DNA of 64,000 nucleotides from Fusobacterium sp. IOR10 (GTDB lineage Bacteria; Fusobacteriota; Fusobacteriia; Fusobacteriales; Fusobacteriaceae): NCBI RefSeq assembly GCF_010367435.1, contig NZ_WJWY01000008.1, positions 1 to 64,000 of the forward strand, read 5' to 3'. Shown piece by piece: positions 18,126 to 26,336 of this stretch (position 1 is its first letter; each line of letters starts with the position of its first letter). The notes under the pieces were generated by a model. It saw only the letters and a program-made list of their open reading frames with translations, ran no database searches and was not told where the DNA came from. The position numbers and the translations under genes were made by a program.

Positions 18126-19943
18126 TTAGTTATACTCAACTTCCCTGTATGTTGTTATCATCTCATGCATTACTTCTTTTACTTTATCTTTACTTTCTAA
18201 TTTTATTACATCTCTAAATTTATCCAAATAATAGTCTATATCTATGCTATCATCTGTCATCTTTGTTATAAATATCTTATTATTTTCTGTTTTTATAGCA
18301 GCCTTTGTATCATAAAGTAGTTCCTCATATAGTTTTTCTCCTGGACGAAGACCTACTATTTCTATTCCAACCTTTGCATTTGATAGCTTTATCATATTCC
18401 TTGCTAGATCCATAATCTTTACAGATTTTCCCATGTCAAGGATGAATAACTCTCCCCCTGTACCAAGTCTTCCAGCTTCTATAACTAATCTACTTGCCTC
18501 TGGTATTGTCATAAAGTATCTTGTTATATCCCTATGTGTTACCCTTAGGTTCTTACCCTCTGCTATTAGAGATTTAAATATTGGAATAACTGATCCATTA
18601 CTACCAAGTACATTTCCAAATCTTACTGCCATAAACTTTGTCTTACTTTCCTTATTCTTATTTTCAACTATTAGCTCACAGGCTCTTTTAGTAGCTCCCA
18701 TAACATTAGTTGGATTAACTGCCTTATCTGTGGATATCATTACAAATTTATCAACACCACATTCATCAACAACATCAACTAAGTTTTTAGTTCCAAATAC
18801 ATTATTCTTTACAGCTTCCTCAGGGTTATGCTCCATTAAAGGCACATGTTTGTGAGCTGCTGCGTGAAATACAATATCTGGCATATATTTTTTAAATACT
18901 TCTCTTAATTTCTTTTTATCCCTAATACTACAAATCTCACTTGTTAAATCAATATTAGGATAATGCCTTTGTATTTCAAGTTCTAGTAAATACAATGAAT
19001 TTTCATTAATATCTATGTTTATTAATTTTTTAGGATTATATTTTGCAATCTGTCTTGAAAGCTCTGAACCTATGCTTCCTCCACCACCTGTTATAATGAT
19101 TGTTTTCCCACCTAAAAAATTATGTAATCCACTGTCATCAAAGGTCTGTTCTTCCCTTCCAAGCAAATCATATATATCAATATTTCTAACTTGATCTGTT
19201 AGAGATTCTCCATTTAATATATCTGAAACATATGGAAGTATCTTTATTTCAAGTCCTTCTACATTTTTTATTCTATTATATATGGAATTTATTTTCTCTG
19301 CATTCATTGAAGGGATAGCTAGTATAAAGGTTTTTATTTTTAATTCTGATATTATATCTATAGCTTCTTTTCTACTTCCAAAAACACGAACTCCATTTAT
19401 TGACACTGATATTTTTTTAGGATCATCATCTAAAAATCCACATATTTTATATGGGAAATTTTGATTTAATCTACTTTCATGAAGTAGTGCAAGACCAGCT
19501 TCCCCAGCTCCGTATATTAAAGCCTTTCTTTTATTAGTGTTCTTTTTTGTCTTATTTGAATATCTTTCTTTTTTCTGAACTCTAAAGAAAAATCTTGCTA
19601 ACAGTTGCATACTTGTTGAAAAAACAAAGAGCAAAAACACAAACTTGAAAATTAAATTATTTCCACATAATAAAAGAACCCCAGTAATAAAGGCTGAAAT
19701 TATATTAATAAATACTAGGGTAAGCACATCCCTAGTATCTGTATAACTCCAGCTTACTGCGATTCCATTTTCTATTGATGATATAAAGAAGCAAATTACC
19801 AAATACATAAAAACTATTATTTTATTTTCACTATTAACATTATCATAAAGCACTAAACTTGTAAGTATCCCTGCAAAAATAATAATAAATACATCTAACA
19901 AAACTTTTATTATTGTTCTTTTATTTTTAAGTATTCTTCCCAT
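18126..19943 (-). CDS. UDP-GlcNAc 4,6-dehydratase, membrane form (WbpM/CapD/PglF-like)
   Basis: 605 residues. Four hydrophobic segments occupy residues ~8-120. A CoA-binding-like Rossmann domain follows (LIYGAGEAGLALL near 140), then the SDR catalytic domain with IIITGGGGSIGSEL near 282, DIVFHAAAHKHVPLMEHNP near 360, and the active-site stretch STDKAVNPTNVMGATK near 405. The conserved SxDKAxxPTNxMGxxK is diagnostic of the PglF/WbpM group. It makes UDP-2-acetamido-2,6-dideoxy-4-keto-hexose for the reductase encoded two genes on. First gene of the O-antigen operon, with GGGGAGTGTATT before the ATG and the promoter at 19993-20021. Confidence 0.93.
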   Translation of the reverse strand: MGRILKNKRTIIKVLLDVFIIIFAGILTSLVLYDNVNSENKIIVFMYLVICFFISSIENGIAVSWSYTDTRDVLTLVFINIISAFITGVLLLCGNNLIFKFVFLLFVFSTSMQLLARFFFRVQKKERYSNKTKKNTNKRKALIYGAGEAGLALLHESRLNQNFPYKICGFLDDDPKKISVSINGVRVFGSRKEAIDIISELKIKTFILAIPSMNAEKINSIYNRIKNVEGLEIKILPYVSDILNGESLTDQVRNIDIYDLLGREEQTFDDSGLHNFLGGKTIIITGGGGSIGSELSRQIAKYNPKKLINIDINENSLYLLELEIQRHYPNIDLTSEICSIRDKKKLREVFKKYMPDIVFHAAAHKHVPLMEHNPEEAVKNNVFGTKNLVDVVDECGVDKFVMISTDKAVNPTNVMGATKRACELIVENKNKESKTKFMAVRFGNVLGSNGSVIPIFKSLIAEGKNLRVTHRDITRYFMTIPEASRLVIEAGRLGTGGELFILDMGKSVKIMDLARNMIKLSNAKVGIEIVGLRPGEKLYEELLYDTKAAIKTENNKIFITKMTDDSIDIDYYLDKFRDVIKLESKDKVKEVMHEMITTYREVEYN

Positions 19944-19992
19944 AATACACTCCCCTTGTGTAAAATTACATTAGTTTTCTAATAGCTTTTAC

Positions 19993-20022
19993 ATTCTACT
20001 CCCTTGACATTCAGTTGTCAAG
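19993..20022 (-). promoter_or_regulatory. Sigma-70 promoter of the O-antigen operon with dyad over -35
   Basis: On the minus strand there is TTGACA (20021-20016), a 17-base spacer and TAGAAT (19998-19993), 50 bases before the WbpM-type ATG. The -35 box is one arm of an inverted repeat, CTTGACA-6-TGTCAAG (20022-20016 and 20009-20003). A protein bound there would cover the -35 element. No terminator is seen between this site and the gene upstream, so read-through from the 20047-27151 operon is possible. Confidence 0.75.
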
Positions 20023-20046
20023 TATTTGGTAAGCTAAAGTATCTTT

Positions 20047-20361
20047 TTATTTTGCTCCGTAAGCTGTTGTAACTGTTCCGTCTACAACATCCATTGGAGG
20101 TTGCACTGTTGGATGTTCTTCTCCAACTACTGGTGCACTCTTATCTGGCATTAAAGCATCCACAAAGGAATCACCTAATCCTTGAGCTGCTGCTATACCA
20201 AGTTGTGAAACATCACTTTTTTTCAAAAAAAGTATTTGATGATCAGCTACCCTTTCAACTTTAACTTCATTTCCTACCATTCCTAAAATTATGTATTCTA
20301 CCTTTTCTGCTCCAAAGGAAACACTTGCTAAAACTGCAAATATCATTATTATTTTTTTCAT
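20047..20361 (-). CDS. Small exported protein of unknown function
   Basis: 104 residues. It has a Sec signal peptide (MKKIIMIFAVLASVSFGAEK, cleavage likely after SFG or FGA) and a mature part of about 85 residues with no family I recognise. The sequence VEYIILGMVGNEVKVERVAD suggests two beta strands, followed by an Ala/Pro-rich C-terminal tail. It is therefore periplasmic or surface associated. GGGAGGCAGTTT precedes the ATG. It lies 19 bases after the barrel-like gene (20381-21160) and is probably its operon partner at the end of the Wzz/kinase/efflux operon. Confidence 0.72.
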   Translation of the reverse strand: MKKIIMIFAVLASVSFGAEKVEYIILGMVGNEVKVERVADHQILFLKKSDVSQLGIAAAQGLGDSFVDALMPDKSAPVVGEEHPTVQPPMDVVDGTVTTAYGAK

Positions 20362-20380
20362 AAACTGCCTCCCATATTAA

Positions 20381-21160
20381 TTACAATTTAAAACATACAC
20401 AAACAGAACCTATAAAAGATATTTTATCTTCTTCTCTTTCCTTTGTTAAATCATAAACCCCTGCAGTTACTGAAAGCGGAAAATGAGGAAAAGGTACAAG
20501 TCCTACCCCTGCACTTACAATATCAGAAGAATAATCTGCTATTAAACTAACTTGTGGCATTATATATATTGCCCCTGAAACAAAGGGATATATTTTATCC
20601 TTTTTATCTCCTGTTTCATTTACCTTTGCAAAATTATTGTTTCCTGCTCCCACTGTAAATACCATTGGAGCTGTGTCATTTGGAAGTAATTTAGTTACTG
20701 CTAGATACATGCTAGGACTTGTATCATGATCTCCTCCATTGTCGTGCCATATATTAATATTATCCATCCCAACAGCAACACCTATTAACTGTTCTCTAAA
20801 ATTATGACCTGCTGAAATATTTAAAGATCCTCTGTTAAAAGCTCCACCATCAACAGGATTAATACTTCCTATTCCAAGGGAAATAGTTCCCCCTATTTTA
20901 TCACTGTCTCCATATCCCATCCCAACACTTAGTCCACCATCTGTATCATCCTTGTCTGTTATCCCAGAAAGCCCTATATAACCTCCACCAGCTCCTCCTG
21001 CCATACCAGAAGGTACATTTAAACTAAAACTTGGTATAGAGCATTCCTCTGCGAAATTACCACATTTACAAATTTCAAATTTTTTAGTTTCATCTCCAAC
21101 ACCTAGTGCCATTGTACTTAAAGCTGCTAAACCTATGATAATCTTTTGGTATCTTTTCAT
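20381..21160 (-). CDS. Predicted outer-membrane beta-barrel protein, unknown family
   Basis: 259 residues with an N-terminal signal peptide (MKRYQKIIIGLAALSTMALG). The mature sequence is full of Gly and alternating hydrophobic strands (GLSVGMGYGDSDKIGGTISL, SLIADYSSDIVSAGVGLV), as in small barrels, and ends CVCFKL. Two Cys pairs, ICKCGNFAEEC near residue 30 and SVCVCFKL at the end, are unusual for a barrel. I do not recognise a family. It starts one base after the permease gene stop, with GGGGGAGTAAT as ribosome site, so it is coupled to the efflux genes. Confidence 0.72.
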   Translation of the reverse strand: MKRYQKIIIGLAALSTMALGVGDETKKFEICKCGNFAEECSIPSFSLNVPSGMAGGAGGGYIGLSGITDKDDTDGGLSVGMGYGDSDKIGGTISLGIGSINPVDGGAFNRGSLNISAGHNFREQLIGVAVGMDNINIWHDNGGDHDTSPSMYLAVTKLLPNDTAPMVFTVGAGNNNFAKVNETGDKKDKIYPFVSGAIYIMPQVSLIADYSSDIVSAGVGLVPFPHFPLSVTAGVYDLTKEREEDKISFIGSVCVCFKL

Positions 21161-21161
21161 A

Positions 21162-22240
21162 TTACTCCCCCTTCAAGATTTTAACTACACTTTCTTTATT
21201 TATTTGTCTAGTGGGATACACACCCATTATTATACCTATTCCTAAGGATAAGATTAAACTAACAGATATTTGAAAGAACCTAAATACAGGATGTATACCT
21301 ATTAGTTTTCCAATTATCATGCTTCCTGTAATCCCTAGAACTATTCCTGCAAAACTGCCTATTATGGATATTGTTAAAGCTTCCAATATAAATACCATTA
21401 TAATATTATTTATCTTCATTCCCATGGCCCTAAGTATTCCAATATGCTTGCTTCTTCCCCTTACATTGTTTCCTATTAGATTAAGTATTCCAAAGGCTCC
21501 AAGGGCAAGGGATACAAAGGCTATTAAACTTAGTGTTCTATTTACCATTACTTTTATTTTTTCAATTCTCTTGTATACTGCAGGGGTTTCAAGTAATTTT
21601 AAATTACTGTTTCCCCCTCTATATTTATTTAATTTTTTAATAAAGAAATTTGCATAATCATTTGGATTTTCCCCCTTGTAAAAGGAGATAATCATAGAAT
21701 TATATTTGTAAATACCAAATAATTCTTGAAATTCCCTTTGGGACATTATTATTCTATTTCCCTTTTTCATTAGTTCAAAGGGATTTTTTTCTTCGTACAT
21801 ATCTTCAATTAAAAATCTTCTTTCATAGGAATTTACATTTAGCTTTATTATTTCACCTATATTTTTATCCTTGAACTGATTTTTATCAATTATAACTTCA
21901 TTTTCATTTAAGTCCCTTAGACCTAAGGTTCTCAAAGCTTTTTTAGAATAGGCAATAAAGATAGTATTATCCTGTTCCACCCTTCCCTTTGGAAATACTG
22001 TATATTCCACAACAGGATAATTTTCAACCATATCCATGTCCCATTTAGATAGAGTATCTCCCCCTATCATTATTCTATTTCCCCCAAGGGATGATAGATT
22101 TTGTTCTATTACAATTTTTCCCCCTAGGGAAATTGATAAAGTTATAATTAAGGATGTAATCCCAAGTGTAACTGCTAAAAATGGAAATACTGCCTTTTTT
22201 TATTTCCCAGTATGAATTTTAAAGCTAACCAAAGTTCCAT
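21162..22240 (-). pseudogene. FtsX/MacB-type ABC permease gene with one-base frameshift in an A7 tract
   Basis: The gene begins at the ATG at 22240, directly after the stop of the fusion-protein gene, and reads MELWLALKFILGNKKRQ before hitting a stop. In the frame one base over, the sequence continues AVFPFLAVTLGITSLIITL (first membrane helix). It then runs without break to 21162 through the periplasmic MacB_PCD-like part and three C-terminal helices with VRGRSKHIGILRAMGMKI, the FtsX signature. The switch lies in seven A residues (minus strand; T at 22195-22201 on plus). Eight would restore a 359-residue protein. Without a shift, only an internal 302-residue reading from 22070 remains, lacking the first helix. 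Phase variation, slippage or a sequencing error are all possible. No ABC ATPase accompanies it. Confidence 0.8.
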
Positions 22241-23524
22241 TTACTTCACAACCTTTACCTTTTCTCCCACTCTAACCTTAAAAGGATTTACTATAACTTC
22301 TGTTCCTATTGGCAAGTTTAAAACTTCATAGTTGTTTAAACTTCTAGCACCAATTTCAACTTCTGTTTTTTCTGCTAGTCCATCTTTAATTATATACACA
22401 AAGTATTTCCCATTTTCTTCTAAAACTGAGAAATTACTTATAACTGGTACATTGGATTTTTCCTTTTTAGATATTTCAACATCTGCTATAAAGCCAGGTT
22501 TTAAATCATTTTCCCCTGTTATTCCTATTTCAACTGACACTATTTTATTATTTCCCCTTTGGCTTTCCATAGCTGAAGATGAAACCTTATTTACATAACC
22601 TTCATAGGTATTTTTTTTCTTAGAATCTCTAGTTGTTATAACTGCCTTTTGTCCCTTTTCCAAAGTTTCTGCTTCATATGAAGGAACCTCTAACACAACT
22701 CTATTTTCTCCCTTAGTTGCAATTGCAAGAAGTCTTTCCCCTGGGGAAATAACACTACCTTCAACTACATCTATCTTTACTATAACACCTGAAATTGTTG
22801 ATTTAAGAGGTTCCTTTAACTGTTCTTCCCTTAGGGTTAAAGTGTCCCTTTGTAATTTTAATTTTGATAGTTCTGATTTTATTTTAGCCTCGTCAATATT
22901 AAGCTGTCTTCTAAGACTCTCATAACTTACTGTCATTAAGTTATATTTTTGTTTGTTTAATTGTAATTTAGTTTTTAATTCATCATATTCCATCATTTTC
23001 CCACTTGCTTCTATTGAAGATACACCATCTTCAGCTAAAAGTTTTTCATAGGTTTTTGCTTGTTTTTCAATAACTGGCAATTTTTTGCTGTCATTTTTTA
23101 TTAATTCCTCTAGGGATTTTATTTCTAATATTTTATTATCTAGCTCTAATTTCAATGTTCCTGAATTTAAATCAGCTATTCTAAGTTCTGCATTTTCAAT
23201 GTCAAGGGCATTTATCTTCATTTGCTTTTCATTTTCAAATAAACTTTTCTTTGAGAAGAATAGTAGTTCAGTTCCCTCTTCTACCTCTTCTCCTTCCCTT
23301 GCAACTATTCTTTCCACAACTGCTGGAGCTTCTATATACAATGGAACTAACTCCCCTGGAATAACAGTTCCACTATATGTCCCTGCATCTGAAAGGGCTC
23401 CTATCTCAATTTTTTCAACCTTTACTTCCTTGGTGTTTATTGGGTCAACCCTTAAAAAAAGATATCCTGTAACTAAAACAATAACAGCAATCACTTCTAT
23501 TTTTCTTCTATTTAAATTAAACAT
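22241..23524 (-). CDS. Membrane-fusion (periplasmic adaptor) protein, HlyD/MacA-like
   Basis: 427 residues. It has an N-terminal membrane anchor (residues ~8-25, VIAVIVLVTGYLFL), a first lipoyl half near residues 55-105, a long coiled-coil hairpin (~108-235, rich in Lys, Glu and Leu), a second lipoyl half (STISGVIVKIDVVEGSVISP near 243), then beta-barrel and membrane-proximal domains (GFIADVEISKKEKSNVPVIS). Such adaptors bridge an inner-membrane ABC permease to a TolC-type channel. Both partners flank it: the TolC-like gene 13 bases upstream and the permease directly downstream (TAA followed at once by ATG). The substrate is unknown. Confidence 0.88.
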   Translation of the reverse strand: MFNLNRRKIEVIAVIVLVTGYLFLRVDPINTKEVKVEKIEIGALSDAGTYSGTVIPGELVPLYIEAPAVVERIVAREGEEVEEGTELLFFSKKSLFENEKQMKINALDIENAELRIADLNSGTLKLELDNKILEIKSLEELIKNDSKKLPVIEKQAKTYEKLLAEDGVSSIEASGKMMEYDELKTKLQLNKQKYNLMTVSYESLRRQLNIDEAKIKSELSKLKLQRDTLTLREEQLKEPLKSTISGVIVKIDVVEGSVISPGERLLAIATKGENRVVLEVPSYEAETLEKGQKAVITTRDSKKKNTYEGYVNKVSSSAMESQRGNNKIVSVEIGITGENDLKPGFIADVEISKKEKSNVPVISNFSVLEENGKYFVYIIKDGLAEKTEVEIGARSLNNYEVLNLPIGTEVIVNPFKVRVGEKVKVVK

Positions 23525-23537
23525 TTACATACCTGCC

Positions 23538-24800
23538 TTATTTATATATATTTTCAAATTCCATTGTAGCAATTACTAAATTTCTAACCATTTCATAATA
23601 ATCTGCCTCTGCAGTTCTATAACTATTTACAGAATTTAAATAATCAAATGTAGTGATTAGCCCGTTTTCATATCTCATATTATCTATTTTTACATTTTCC
23701 TTTAAATAGGCGACTTCTTCCTTAGAAGCTAAAGTTCTTCCATAAAGAGCTTGAACCTTTCTCTCTCTACTTTCTGTTTCTAGTTCTATACCTTTCATAT
23801 TGTCTTCATACTCTAGCTTTGCCTTTTCATATGCCCATCTTTTTTGGCTCACACTATCTAGTGTTGCACCCCATGCAAATGTCCAACTAAATCCAACTTG
23901 TAAATAGAATCTATCATCTGAGTCTCTTTTTTCAAGGTAGGCATCTCCACTTGAATCGTATAATTTATCTTGATACTGGAATGTAGGTTCAATATAGAAT
24001 ACAGGGTACATATCTGCCTTAGCTATTTTTAGATCGTACTGTGCAATTTCCACCTTTAGTTTTTCCTTTTCCCCTAAAGTTGTCATTTCTATTTCTTTTC
24101 CATATTTTTCTTGTATGTTAGTATTTCCTTCCATGAACTCTTTTAAATTAAAGTCCATATTTGAATACTCAGTGTCAAGGGGATAGTTTAGAATTTTACT
24201 AAGTTCTCCCATGGCAAGCTTTTCTTTTCTTATATTTTCTAGCTTTAAACTTTCATTTCTCTTTATATTAGCTTCAACTTTTAAAAGCTCTGATTTAGGA
24301 ATAAGTTTTCCCCCTGTGAACAAAACCTCTAATCTTCTTCTTTGACTTTCCAAGGCCTGTATTGTTAAATCAGATATTTCAACTTGTCTTTTGTAGTTTA
24401 AAGCTTCAAAATATTTAGAAACTGCCATTTCTTCCACAGCATTTTTAACTAACACTTGATCATGTTCTGCCATGCTATAGTTAGCCTTTGCCTTTTTGTA
24501 TGTATTTACATTTTTTCCCCCAACAAAAATTGGAATGTACGCTGTTACTTCATTTGCTCCAAAACCATAATCTTTAACAACTTCCCAGTCCTCTTCAGCT
24601 GAAAACTTTATTGGAGGTAGCATTAAGTTCTTTAAAGCCTTGTCCTTTGATTTCCTTTGAATATTTTTTTCCAAATCTTGGATCTTAATTTCATTATTTG
24701 CTGTTCTTGCCCTTTGAATTACATCTTCCACACTTAATTCCATTGGATAACTTTTTAAAAATAAAGCAAAGAACCCCATTAAAAGACAATATTTTTTCAT
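23538..24800 (-). CDS. TolC-family outer-membrane efflux protein
   Basis: 420 residues with signal peptide (MKKYCLLMGFFALFLKSYP) and two OEP repeats rich in long helices. Examples are TVEDVIQRARTANNEI-like segments near residue 22 and FDYLNSVNSYRTAEADYYEM near the C-terminus, the latter typical of TolC relatives. It forms the trimeric outer-membrane exit duct for the adaptor and permease encoded downstream. A longer in-frame reading from 24842 exists, but the ATG at 24800 begins a normal signal peptide, with GGGGGGAG 10 bases upstream. The first 107 bases overlap the end of the PHP phosphatase reading frame, which is unusual (see that entry). Confidence 0.88.
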   Translation of the reverse strand: MKKYCLLMGFFALFLKSYPMELSVEDVIQRARTANNEIKIQDLEKNIQRKSKDKALKNLMLPPIKFSAEEDWEVVKDYGFGANEVTAYIPIFVGGKNVNTYKKAKANYSMAEHDQVLVKNAVEEMAVSKYFEALNYKRQVEISDLTIQALESQRRRLEVLFTGGKLIPKSELLKVEANIKRNESLKLENIRKEKLAMGELSKILNYPLDTEYSNMDFNLKEFMEGNTNIQEKYGKEIEMTTLGEKEKLKVEIAQYDLKIAKADMYPVFYIEPTFQYQDKLYDSSGDAYLEKRDSDDRFYLQVGFSWTFAWGATLDSVSQKRWAYEKAKLEYEDNMKGIELETESRERKVQALYGRTLASKEEVAYLKENVKIDNMRYENGLITTFDYLNSVNSYRTAEADYYEMVRNLVIATMEFENIYK

Positions 24801-25512
24801 TCTTACTAATCTCCCCCCTGGTTTTAAAATTAATATCTTCATTCATTATTATTTTTCTTGGATTTTCCTTAGTTAATTGAATAAATCTTTCTTCTCCAAC
24901 TATTTTTTTTAATTTCTTCAAATATGTTGATACTTCATAGTCTCTGCTTCCAACCCTATGGGCATCTGTTGCAACAACATTAATATATCCATTTTTCAAA
25001 AGGAATCTAACCTTTTTACTCATGTGGCTAACTGTATTAAGGTTCATTTGAAACACAACTTTTTTATCTATTAGTTCCATAAACTCTTGAAATTTTATAT
25101 ATGGATATCTTTCCACATGGGCAAGTACTGGTATGTACCCCTTATATAATAATGAATCTATTATTTTTATGTAAGCTTTAAACACAAGGGGAAAGGAAAA
25201 TTCAACTAATATGTATCTGCTGCTATTTATAGTGTTCACATTATTTAGTGCTCTGAAAATATCCCCTTTTAGATCTAACTCGTTTCCCTTGTATAAAGTA
25301 ATTGGAAGTTTTCTTTTTAGAACTTCCCCTTGTAATATTTCAAAATTTTTATTATAATTTTCATTCTCAAATTTATGAATTTTATAGTGAGTTGAACATA
25401 CTATTCCACTGTATCCTAAACCTATAGCCTTTTCAATGTGTTCTATGGATTCTTCTAAGTTTCTAGCTCCATCGTCCACAGCAAACAATATATGAGAATG
25501 AATATCTATCAT
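24694..25512 (-). CDS. PHP-family protein-tyrosine phosphatase (CpsB/YwqE-like)
   Basis: Metal-dependent phosphatase expected to dephosphorylate the BY-kinase encoded just upstream. It has the PHP motifs MIDIHSHILFAVDDGA at the N-terminus, CSTHY near 40, GNELDL near 75, LAHVERYP near 130 and ATDAHRVGSRDYE near 180. The 272-residue reading is longer than usual. The last ~35 residues (after NEDINFKTRGE) are Cys/Lys-rich and are encoded by sequence that is also the TolC-like signal peptide in another frame. One extra G in the G6 tract at this junction (about 24816-24821) would end the protein after NFKTRGGD. The tail is thus probably a stop-loss by indel or a sequence error. It overlaps the kinase gene by four bases. 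Confidence 0.87.
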   Translation of the reverse strand: MIDIHSHILFAVDDGARNLEESIEHIEKAIGLGYSGIVCSTHYKIHKFENENYNKNFEILQGEVLKRKLPITLYKGNELDLKGDIFRALNNVNTINSSRYILVEFSFPLVFKAYIKIIDSLLYKGYIPVLAHVERYPYIKFQEFMELIDKKVVFQMNLNTVSHMSKKVRFLLKNGYINVVATDAHRVGSRDYEVSTYLKKLKKIVGEERFIQLTKENPRKIIMNEDINFKTRGEISKNEKILSFNGVLCFIFKKLSNGIKCGRCNSKGKNSK

Positions 25513-26336
25513 TTTCTTCTTCCTTTCAAATCCCCTGTAATTTGTTTTTTATATTCTTTTTTAAATCTATGCACAAGTTTTTCAAATTTAGTCATTTTCT
25601 TATGCCTATGCTCTTGGCTAGTTCTTACAGTACCATCTTCATAATACTCCTTGTAGTATGAATAATAGTTATTGTAGTATCCATAATTTCCATAGGATAA
25701 ACCTGACTTATCAACTTTATTTACAACAAATCCATAAATATTTGCATGGGCATTACCTAACATTTCCCTTGCAAATTCAAGCTCTTTTTTAGCAACTTGA
25801 TCGTATCCTACTACAACTACAACTCCGTCAACAAATTTAGAAAGTAAAACTGAATCTGATGCCACTGCTATTGGTGGATTATCAAGAACTATTGTATTGT
25901 AGTGTGGGCTTAAAGAATCTAGAATTTCATCTATTTTATCACTTGAAAATAGTTCTGTAACCCCATCTGTTATATGTTTAGACGGTAGTATGTCCAAATT
26001 AGGAATTACATCCTTTAATATTACATCTTCAACTGATACTTTTCCCAAAATAACTGACTCTAAACCATTTTTAAATTTTACCCCAAAGCTTTCATGGGCT
26101 CTAGGTCTTCTTATATCGCAATCAATAAGTAGTGCTTTTTTCCCTGTGGAAGCAACACTTGCTGCATAGTTAGATGATAAAAAAGATTTTCCCTCATTTG
26201 GAATAACACTGGTAAATAGAATTTTTCTTCCTACTTCCTTTTCATTTAAGAAACTTAAATTTGTTCTTAAGGTTCTAAGGGCTTCTATTATTTCTAAATC
26301 CCCTTCTCCGTTAAATAGATTCTTTCTTTTTACCAT
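25509..26336 (-). CDS. Bacterial tyrosine kinase (CpsD/YwqD-like BY-kinase)
   Basis: Autophosphorylating cytoplasmic ATPase that partners a Wzz-type membrane activator. 275 residues with Walker A SVIPNEGKS (43-51), Walker A' LLIDCDIRRPR (69-79) and Walker B TIVLDNPP (148-155). The ten tyrosines packed between residues 215 and 232 are the autophosphorylation cluster expected for BY-kinases, followed by a basic tail. It is the split form: the activating domain is the separate Wzz gene upstream, with which it shares one base. The phosphatase gene follows with a four-base overlap, making the kinase/phosphatase switch a coupled unit that controls polymer length or export. Confidence 0.93.
   Translation of the reverse strand: MVKRKNLFNGEGDLEIIEALRTLRTNLSFLNEKEVGRKILFTSVIPNEGKSFLSSNYAASVASTGKKALLIDCDIRRPRAHESFGVKFKNGLESVILGKVSVEDVILKDVIPNLDILPSKHITDGVTELFSSDKIDEILDSLSPHYNTIVLDNPPIAVASDSVLLSKFVDGVVVVVGYDQVAKKELEFAREMLGNAHANIYGFVVNKVDKSGLSYGNYGYYNNYYSYYKEYYEDGTVRTSQEHRHKKMTKFEKLVHRFKKEYKKQITGDLKGRRK

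Noticed and set aside
18433-18855. 140-codon plus-strand frame
   Set aside because: Reverse-strand shadow of the conserved WbpM catalytic domain; no ribosome site.
23085-23579. 164-codon plus-strand Ser/Phe-rich frame
   Set aside because: Mirror of the adaptor protein's coiled-coil coding region; composition is an artefact of reading Lys/Glu codons backwards.
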